A stretch of DNA of 11,972 nt from contig CAMOFU010000056.1 of the NCBI GenBank assembly GCA_946613705.1, positions 1 to 11,972 of the forward strand. The letters are read 5' to 3'. The notes under the pieces are model-generated. The model was not told the origin of the DNA. It did no database searches and saw nothing but the letters and a program-made list of their open reading frames with translations. Made by a program: the position numbers and the translations under genes. Origin of the DNA: an uncultured Clostridia bacterium. GTDB taxonomy: Bacteria > Bacillota > Clostridia > Oscillospirales > Ruminococcaceae. Below are positions 6,962 through 11,972 of the stretch, one piece after another (position 1 is the first letter of the stretch; each line of letters begins with the position of its first letter).

Positions 6962-7041
6962 TTCCCGCTGATAATTGACAGTCAGAATTTTTTACGAACG
7001 AGTGTGAAGCAGTATTTTTCAATGAAAAGGAGTAATGAACA

Positions 7042-7605
7042 ATGTTGAACAAAGTTATTTTGATGGGCAGGATCACAAGAGAGCTTGAACTCAAGCAGAC
7101 ACCGCAGGGCGTTCCCGTGCTTTCATTTACTGTCGCTGTTGATCGTAATTTCGTTAAGCAGGGTGAAGAACGTCAGGCTGATTTTATCAACTGTGTTGCA
7201 TGGCGCCAGCAAGCCGAGTTTATTACTAAGTATTTCGGCAAGGGCAGAATGATCGCTATTGAAGGCAACCTCAGAACAAGAACATATGACGACCAGAACG
7301 GTAACAAGAGATATGTTACTGAAGTGTATGTTGACAGTGTTTCGTTCACGGGTGAGCCTAAACAGCAGGGTGGTTATCAGCAGAATAACTATGGCGGCGG
7401 CTACCAGCAGAATAACTACGGCGGCGGATATCAGCAGAATGGCGGATATCAGGGCGGCTATCAGCAGAACAATAACTCCTATCAGAATCAGAATGCTCCC
7501 GCTCCCCAGCAGCAGAACGCTCCCGCGCCGAGCAATAATCCTTCGCTGAATATAGGCGAGCTCGATGATTTCGAGGTGCTCAGTGACGACGGTGTACCGT
7601 TCTGA
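7042..7605 (+). CDS. ssb: Single-stranded DNA-binding protein
   Basis: Encodes 187 residues. SSB coats single-stranded DNA as a tetramer and recruits replication and repair partners through its C-terminal tip. The OB fold (about residues 1-107) begins MLNKVILMGRITRELELK and contains FINCVAWRQQAEFITKYFGKG and IEGNLRTRTYDD. The linker (about 108-170) is low-complexity, with YQQNNYGGG repeats rich in Gln, Asn, Gly and Tyr, then a Pro/Ala/Gln stretch. The tip ends DDGVPF, keeping the terminal Pro-Phe and acidic residues that bind partners, although DDDIPF or DDDLPF is more usual. AAAGGAG at 7026-7032 is nine bases before the ATG. It lies between rpsF and rpsR, the common Firmicute order, which links replication and ribosomal protein supply. 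Two nearby upstream ATGs are out of frame. Confidence 0.97.
   Translation: MLNKVILMGRITRELELKQTPQGVPVLSFTVAVDRNFVKQGEERQADFINCVAWRQQAEFITKYFGKGRMIAIEGNLRTRTYDDQNGNKRYVTEVYVDSVSFTGEPKQQGGYQQNNYGGGYQQNNYGGGYQQNGGYQGGYQQNNNSYQNQNAPAPQQQNAPAPSNNPSLNIGELDDFEVLSDDGVPF
7375..7494 (+). repeat. Tandem repeats coding the SSB linker
   Basis: Two nearly identical 27-base units (7375-7401 and 7402-7428) encode YQQNNYGGG and differ at three third-codon positions. Shorter decayed units follow (YQQNGG, YQGG, YQQNNNS, YQNQN). Array length is likely to vary between strains. Confidence 0.88.
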
Positions 7606-7634
7606 TCGGGTATAAATGCCCGACTACAGTTTTT
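7602..7634 (+). terminator. Attenuator-like hairpin between ssb and rpsR
   Basis: Right at the ssb stop, TCGGGTA (7606-7612) pairs with TGCCCGA (7617-7623) around a TAAA loop. CTG (7602-7604) can pair with CAG (7627-7629) across a small internal loop, directly before TTTTT (7630-7634). As rpsR lies 22 bases further on with no promoter, this is more likely a partial terminator or a processing/stability element than a full stop. Confidence 0.5.
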
Positions 7635-7655
7635 AAGTAAGGAGGAAAATCTATC

Positions 7656-7892
7656 ATGGAGAGAACCGGAAGGCCGATGAAGAGAGGCCGTAAGAAGGTT
7701 TGTATGTTCTGTGTTGACAGAGCTGATAAGATCGATTATAAGGATATCGCAAAGCTCAGAAAGTGCATGACGGAGAGAGCTAAGATCCTCCCCCGCCGTG
7801 TAACAGGAACCTGCGCATACCATCAGAGAGAGCTGACGACTGCCATCAAGAGAGCACGTCATCTTGCACTCCTGCCTTATGTAGCAGATTGA
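7656..7892 (+). CDS. rpsR: 30S ribosomal protein S18, cysteine-containing form
   Basis: Encodes 78 residues. S18 pairs with S6 on the 16S rRNA platform. The core reads DYKDIAKLRKCMTERAKILP and RRVTGTCAYHQRELTTAIKRARHLALLPY, which is diagnostic. Four cysteines are present, C16-x2-C19, C37 and C53, with H56 three residues after C53. C16, C19, C53 and H56 match the zinc-binding (C+) form of S18. Some genomes carry a second, cysteine-free copy used under zinc limitation; none is in this window. TAAGGAGG at 7638-7645 is ten bases before the ATG. It is the last gene of the operon, followed by a strong terminator. Confidence 0.97.
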   Translation: MERTGRPMKRGRKKVCMFCVDRADKIDYKDIAKLRKCMTERAKILPRRVTGTCAYHQRELTTAIKRARHLALLPYVAD

Positions 7893-7911
7893 TCTCTGTT
7901 TTTGCATTTTT

Positions 7912-7941
7912 AGAGGTATCCTTGTTTGGATACCTCTTTTT
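7912..7941 (+). terminator. Rho-independent terminator of the rpsF-ssb-rpsR operon
   Basis: AGAGGTATCC (7912-7921) and GGATACCTCT (7928-7937) form a perfect ten-pair stem with a six-base loop, followed by T to 7941. It lies 19 bases after the rpsR stop. Confidence 0.95.
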
Positions 7942-7998
7942 GTTATGCTGCTTGCATCGTAAGCTGTCACGGCACGGCTTTACGGCAGAAAAAACCAC

Positions 7999-8027
7999 TT
8001 GAAAATATACTTATATTGTGGTATAAT
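7999..8027 (+). promoter_or_regulatory. Sigma-A promoter of lon-engB
   Basis: TTGAAA (7999-8004), a 17-base spacer and a perfect TATAAT (8022-8027), with a TG extension at 8019-8020. Transcription would begin near 8034, giving a leader of about 54 bases. I see no CIRCE (HrcA) or CtsR heat-shock operator around it. Confidence 0.88.
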
Positions 8028-8073
8028 GAATATACAGTTTAGAGAAAGATGTGTGACTGCGAATAGCAAAAGA

Positions 8074-8091
8074 AAGGGGAAGATGTTATGA
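8074..8091 (+). promoter_or_regulatory. lon translation start region with a two-codon ORF
   Basis: AAAGGGGA at 8074-8080 (with the preceding A) precedes an ATG at 8083 that opens ATG TTA TGA; its stop (8089-8091) overlaps the lon ATG at 8088. The lon ATG has the better spacing (eight bases against three). The layout is the same as at ftsH. Confidence 0.65.
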
Positions 8092-10526
8092 ATAAGAAAA
8101 ACGATGGGATCAATGGCAATGAGATCGTTCATCCCTGCGTGCCGACTCGTGAGCTTGTTGTGTTCCCTAATATGGTAATGCATTTTGATGTCGGCAGGAC
8201 AGCTTCTGTAAAGGCTATCAAGTACGCTCTCAACAGCGGAAGCGAGCTTTTCCTTGTGGCACAGAAGGATCCTGAGATCGAACACCCTGTAAAGAAGGAT
8301 CTTTATACGGTCGGTACGCTCGTTAAGGTTAAGCAGATCATCAAGACACCGGGGGGAGTGTACCGCTGTCTTGTTGAGGGAGTGCGCAAAGCAAAGCTTT
8401 TGAAGCTGTTTGACAATGAGCCTTATTATGAAGCTGTTGTAAAGGTCATGCCGAACTACAGCAGAGAACGGCTTGAAAAGAATGAGCTTGATGCTATCGT
8501 GAGAGAGCTGAAGCAGACATTTTCTTCTTATGCAAGTGTTGAGCAGAGGATCTCGAATGAGGTGAGCAATCAGGTCGAGTCAACAAGTGACCCGATAAAG
8601 CTCTTTGAGATCATTGCATTTAATACCGTGCTGCAATTCAAGGATAAGCAGATGCTTATTGAGATCCCCACTGTCGGCGAAAAGCTTGTGATGCTGCTGA
8701 CTGTGCTTGCAAAGGAATTGGAGATCATCGCTCTTGAATCGCAGATACACGAGCAGGTCCATGCTGCGATGGATAAGAATCAGCGCGATTTCTATATCCG
8801 CGAGCAGATAAGAGCGCTGCGTGCGGAGCTTGGCGAAAGCATGGGCGATGAGGTAGATGAAAACGAGGTCACTCGGTTCGGCAGACTTATTGATGAGTGC
8901 GATTGCTCTGATGAGGTCAAGGAAAAGCTCAACAGTGAGCTCGATCATCTGAAAAAAATGCCTTCGGGTTCACAGGAGGCTGCTGTTCTGAGGAATTATC
9001 TCGACTCTGTCCTCGGTCTGCCGTGGGGCATTGTTACCAAGGATAACGATAATATCACTAAGGCCGCTAAAATGCTTGACGAAGATCATTACGGTATGAA
9101 GAAGGTCAAGGAAAGGATCGTTGAGACACTTGCGGTCATGAAGATGACAGGCGGTGCTCAGGGTCAGATCATTTGTCTTTACGGTCCCCCGGGTGTCGGC
9201 AAGACCTCGGTCGGCAAGTCCATCGCAAGAGCACTCGGCAGGAAGTATGTGCGTGTATCCCTCGGCGGTGTAAGGGACGAAAGCGATATCAGAGGTCACA
9301 GAAAGACCTATGTCGGCGCTATGCCCGGACGTATCATGACGGCATTGAGACAGTCGGGGAGCAGTAATCCTGTGATGCTGCTTGATGAGATAGACAAGAT
9401 GGGTAATGACTTCCGCGGCGATCCCGCTTCGGCAATGCTCGAGGTCCTCGACTCTGAGCAGAATACTGCGTTCCGCGACCATTTTCTTGAAATTCCGTTT
9501 GATCTCAGCGAGGTCCTGTTTATCACTACTGCCAACTCACTTGATACCATTCCCGCACCCTTGCTCGACCGTATGGAGGTCATAGAGCTTTCCAGCTATA
9601 CGAGAGAGGAAAAGTTCCATATTGCAAAGCTGCACCTTGTTCCGAAGCAGCTCAAAAAGCATGGTCTGAAGGCAAGCCAGCTTAAAATAGCCGATGATGC
9701 GGTCTATTCGCTTATCGACAGCTATACCCGTGAGGCGGGAGTGCGTAAGCTCGAAAGGTCTATAGCAGCGCTTTGCCGCAAGGCTGACAGACAGATACTC
9801 GAGGAGGGCGTTAAGCGCGTAACCGTAAAGGGCAATAATATCACTTCTTTCCTTGGTCACAAGAAGTATCTCGGCGATGATATCTCGGGCAAGGACGAGG
9901 TCGGCCTCGTAAACGGACTTGCATGGACATCTGTGGGTGGTGTTATTATGCCGCTGGAGGTGCTTGTGCTTGACGGTAAGGGCAAGACAGAGATAACAGG
10001 CTCACTCGGTGATGTTATGAAGGAGTCGGCAAGGATCGCTCTCAGTCTTGTGAGAAGCCTTTCGCGCAAATACGGTATCGATCCCGAGTTCTATGAGAAG
10101 AAGGATCTGCATATCCATGCTCCCGAGGGCGCTGTGCCTAAGGACGGTCCGTCGGCAGGTGTGACAATGACTACAGCACTCGTTTCTGCACTCAGCGGCA
10201 TTCCTGTAAGGGGAGATGTTGCAATGACCGGTGAGATAACACTTCGAGGCAAGATCCTTCCTATCGGAGGTCTTCGTGAGAAGACAATGGCTGCCTATAA
10301 GGCGGGTATCAAGACTGTCATTGTGCCGAAGGATAATCAGGGCGATATGGACGAGATAGATGATGCGGTAAAGCTCGGGCTTGAATTTGTATTCGCCGAT
10401 ACGATCGCCGATGTGCTTGAAACGGCTCTTGTTAAGCAGGACAAGGACAAGCACAAAAGCGAGATACCGTATGAGCTGGTAAAGAAGCCTGTAAGAAAAA
10501 CAAAGACTAAGAAAGCGTCGGTGTAA
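8088..10526 (+). CDS. lon: ATP-dependent protease Lon (LonA type)
   Basis: Encodes 812 residues, typical of LonA. Lon is a soluble cytoplasmic hexamer that unfolds and degrades damaged and regulatory proteins. The N-terminal substrate-recognition domain (about 15-210) begins HPCVPTRELVVFPNMVMHF. A helical region with the family motif KNQRDFYIREQI follows (near 227-238). The AAA module has Walker A GPPGVGKT (366-373) and Walker B LLDEIDKM with D433 and E434. The C-terminal Ser-Lys protease domain (about 600-790) contains KDGPSAG with catalytic S689, and GGLREK with K732 placed 43 residues later, as in E. coli Lon (S679/K722). There is no membrane segment, so it is not LonB. The tail is basic (KKPVRKTKTKKASV). 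It is followed after one base by engB, the conserved lon-engB pairing; clpX, a frequent upstream neighbour, is absent. Confidence 0.97.
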   Translation: MNKKNDGINGNEIVHPCVPTRELVVFPNMVMHFDVGRTASVKAIKYALNSGSELFLVAQKDPEIEHPVKKDLYTVGTLVKVKQIIKTPGGVYRCLVEGVRKAKLLKLFDNEPYYEAVVKVMPNYSRERLEKNELDAIVRELKQTFSSYASVEQRISNEVSNQVESTSDPIKLFEIIAFNTVLQFKDKQMLIEIPTVGEKLVMLLTVLAKELEIIALESQIHEQVHAAMDKNQRDFYIREQIRALRAELGESMGDEVDENEVTRFGRLIDECDCSDEVKEKLNSELDHLKKMPSGSQEAAVLRNYLDSVLGLPWGIVTKDNDNITKAAKMLDEDHYGMKKVKERIVETLAVMKMTGGAQGQIICLYGPPGVGKTSVGKSIARALGRKYVRVSLGGVRDESDIRGHRKTYVGAMPGRIMTALRQSGSSNPVMLLDEIDKMGNDFRGDPASAMLEVLDSEQNTAFRDHFLEIPFDLSEVLFITTANSLDTIPAPLLDRMEVIELSSYTREEKFHIAKLHLVPKQLKKHGLKASQLKIADDAVYSLIDSYTREAGVRKLERSIAALCRKADRQILEEGVKRVTVKGNNITSFLGHKKYLGDDISGKDEVGLVNGLAWTSVGGVIMPLEVLVLDGKGKTEITGSLGDVMKESARIALSLVRSLSRKYGIDPEFYEKKDLHIHAPEGAVPKDGPSAGVTMTTALVSALSGIPVRGDVAMTGEITLRGKILPIGGLREKTMAAYKAGIKTVIVPKDNQGDMDEIDDAVKLGLEFVFADTIADVLETALVKQDKDKHKSEIPYELVKKPVRKTKTKKASV

Positions 10527-10527
10527 G

Positions 10528-11115
10528 ATGAACTGGAACAAAGTCAGTTTTGTTACTTCCTTCGGCAGCCTTTCGCAGATGCCGCCTTCCGACAGGATAG
10601 AGATAGCTTTTTCGGGACGCTCAAATGTTGGCAAGTCTTCTCTGATCAACAAGCTCCTTGGCCGTAAATCACTGGCAAGGGTAAGCTCCGTTCCCGGGAA
10701 GACGGTCACGATCAATTTCTATGAGGTCGATAGCATCTATGCTGTTGATCTTCCGGGGTACGGCTATGCAAAGACCGCAAAAGGTCTTAAACGCAGCTGG
10801 AGTGATCTGATCGGCGGCTATCTGATATCTGACCGAGAGCTGGAGCTTGTGTTCCAGCTGATAGATATTCGCCATGCTCCTTCTCGGGACGATCTGCAAA
10901 TGATAGATTTCCTGATAGAGAATGAGATGCCGTTTGTTATCGTGTTCACAAAAGCCGATAAACTGAAGCCTACAGAAAAGCGTAGACGTATGGAGGCATT
11001 CGCGCAGGAGATACCTCATTTTGACGAGATAACACACGTTGAGTTTTCTGCTCTGAGCGGACAGGGGGTCAGCGAGCTGAGAGAGATCATCGAGTCTATC
11101 GCGGAGCAGAGCTGA
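10528..11115 (+). CDS. engB: Ribosome biogenesis GTPase EngB (YsxC/YihA)
   Basis: Encodes 195 residues, the normal length. EngB is an essential small GTPase for late assembly of the large ribosomal subunit in Bacillus. Motifs are G1 GRSNVGKS (30-37), the G2 region with SVPGKTVTINFYEV, G3 DLPGYGYAK, G4 TKADKL and G5 FSALSG. The family-specific stretch GLKRSWSDLIGGYL follows G3. The ATG lies one base after the lon stop. No good Shine-Dalgarno sequence is visible, since the bases before it encode the Lys-rich lon tail, so translation is probably coupled to termination on lon. A large hairpin follows 25 bases after its stop. Confidence 0.96.
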   Translation: MNWNKVSFVTSFGSLSQMPPSDRIEIAFSGRSNVGKSSLINKLLGRKSLARVSSVPGKTVTINFYEVDSIYAVDLPGYGYAKTAKGLKRSWSDLIGGYLISDRELELVFQLIDIRHAPSRDDLQMIDFLIENEMPFVIVFTKADKLKPTEKRRRMEAFAQEIPHFDEITHVEFSALSGQGVSELREIIESIAEQS

Positions 11116-11139
11116 TAAGTAATATTAGTGTATATTTGA

Positions 11140-11181
11140 TAAGCAGAATGCTTTCCACGATGTTGAAAGGCATTCTGCTTA
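11140..11181 (+). terminator. Long hairpin after engB, without a U-tract
   Basis: AAGCAGAATGC (11141-11151) pairs perfectly with GCATTCTGCTT (11170-11180), extended by T11140-A11181. TTTC/GAAA (11152-11155 and 11165-11168) continues the stem past a bulged G. The next bases are AAATTGTTATATATTT, so the U-tract is weak. It is probably the 3' end of the lon-engB transcript, as a weak terminator or a stabilising structure. Confidence 0.55.
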
Positions 11182-11227
11182 AATTGTTATATATTTGCAA
11201 TGATTATATAAAATATTTGCAATACGG

Positions 11228-11256
11228 TTGCTATTTTTAAAATGTAGTGTTATAAT
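11228..11256 (+). promoter_or_regulatory. Extended -10 promoter of the lipoprotein gene
   Basis: TTGCTA (11228-11233), a 17-base spacer and a perfect TATAAT (11251-11256), with TG at 11248-11249. Upstream AT-rich DNA (11181-11225) may assist. Transcription would start near 11263, giving a leader of about 30 bases. Confidence 0.8.
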
Positions 11257-11292
11257 GATCTGAGATTACAGTATCATGATATGGAGAGATCT

Positions 11293-11964
11293 ATGATGAA
11301 AAGAATCGCTATTATTGCTTTATCAGCTTTGTCGGCTGCTGCGATGCTTTCGGGCTGCGGCGGAAATGACAGCAGCATAGCAGATGATACGGCTGTTTCT
11401 CAGGCTGCACAGGAGCAGTCTGCTGCCGACTCGCCTGTGCTCACTGCTGCTATAGTTAATGATGTTGATTTCATGGCTTATTATACGGGCGGTGAAGGGG
11501 TCAACTATATCGGCATGACGCTTGACGAGCTCAATCAGAATACGAGCAGCAACTTTGATACTGCCAAAGCTGCCGAGGTCGATGATTTTTCACAAAAGAA
11601 TACATATCATCTCGGTGAGATCGATTCTTTATTCGGCGGCAAGGCCAAGCTTCCGTCAAAGCTTCCTGTAGATCTGATGATCTCGTTCTCAGATGAGGGC
11701 AAGATCAACAAGATCACATATTCGATAGAGCAGGGCAGTGCAGATGCAAAAGCCGTGTCTGATGCTGTGGCAGCATACTTCAAGGATAATCTGCCGAAGG
11801 AATACAAAGCAGAGTACGACAGAAAGAATCTTGGCAAGGATTCTGCCTGCTTCTTCAATTCGGCAGATGACTATGTGTTCACTGTTAATCACATGGATAT
11901 TGACGATTCAGGCTACCCTGTTCGGGTCATTATTGAAAGCTATAAGGATAAATACGGAATGTAA
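11293..11964 (+). CDS. Putative lipoprotein of unknown function
   Basis: Encodes 223 residues from this start. The N-terminus is a lipoprotein signal: MMKR, a hydrophobic stretch, then lipobox LSGC with the lipid-bearing Cys at 22. A Gly, Asp, Ser, Ala and Gln-rich spacer (about 23-50) follows, and a folded-looking acidic region runs to the end (VDFMAYYTGGEGVNYIGMTL, HLGEIDSLFGG, LPVDLMISFSDEGKINKITY, ending YKDKYGM). It should sit on the outer face of the membrane. I do not recognise a family; no catalytic motif, repeat or solute-binding signature is visible. The start was chosen because GGAG at 11283-11286 lies six bases before this ATG; the ATG at 11296 is equally possible, and the in-frame ATG at 11281 has no site and would overlap it. 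The gene has its own promoter and stands apart from lon-engB. Confidence 0.8.
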   Translation: MMKRIAIIALSALSAAAMLSGCGGNDSSIADDTAVSQAAQEQSAADSPVLTAAIVNDVDFMAYYTGGEGVNYIGMTLDELNQNTSSNFDTAKAAEVDDFSQKNTYHLGEIDSLFGGKAKLPSKLPVDLMISFSDEGKINKITYSIEQGSADAKAVSDAVAAYFKDNLPKEYKAEYDRKNLGKDSACFFNSADDYVFTVNHMDIDDSGYPVRVIIESYKDKYGM

Positions 11965-11972
11965 TTATTTCG

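Noticed and set aside
6971..6996. Terminator or second promoter between rpsF and ssb (CTGAT/GTCAG with a T-run; TTGACA at 6975)
   Set aside because: The stem has only five pairs with a G-U, and no -10 lies at a suitable distance from the TTGACA.
8028..8087. CIRCE or CtsR operator before lon
   Set aside because: I looked for the paired TTAGCACTC/GAGTGCTAA arms and for GGTCAAA repeats and found neither.

Overview
The window looks like the chromosome of a Gram-positive Firmicute, most likely a Ruminococcus-like member of the Oscillospiraceae. This rests on housekeeping gene order (rplI-dnaB-tilS-ftsH, rpsF-ssb-rpsR, lon-engB), strong AAGGAGG-type ribosome binding sites, sigma-A-type promoters, and a membrane RING-finger/DUF2628-type protein of a kind I associate with gut clostridia. 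The genus is an inference. All eleven complete genes lie on the plus strand and cover almost the whole window. I see no mobile element, phage gene, CRISPR array, tRNA or rRNA.

Layout. Bases 1-93 hold a possible tail of an upstream gene and the rplI ribosome binding site. Bases 94-3225 are a tight block of rplI (L9), dnaB (replicative helicase) and tilS (tRNA-Ile lysidine synthetase), with junctions of -1 and +1 base. After a 126-base gap comes ftsH, which has a TTG start, followed by a clear intrinsic terminator (5362-5403). Next is a single gene for a membrane protein with an N-terminal prokaryotic RING-like finger and a zinc ribbon, under its own extended -10 promoter. The rpsF-ssb-rpsR operon (6671-7892) has a near-consensus promoter, a 10-pair leader hairpin, an attenuator-like hairpin between ssb and rpsR, and a perfect 10-pair terminator at its end. 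A lon-engB operon follows with its own promoter and ends in a large hairpin that lacks a U-tract. The last gene encodes an unrecognised lipoprotein with its own promoter.

Functionally this is core growth machinery: ribosomal proteins (L9, S6, S18), replication (DnaB, SSB), decoding (TilS), ribosome assembly (EngB) and protein quality control (FtsH, Lon). The less ordinary material is the RING/zinc-ribbon membrane protein, the orphan lipoprotein, and several regulatory details. These are extended -10 elements at all four clear promoters, RNA hairpins in the ribosomal operon, and matching two-codon ORFs that overlap the start codons of both AAA+ protease genes. I did not find a convincing previously undescribed multi-gene system; the window is mostly an ordinary core region.
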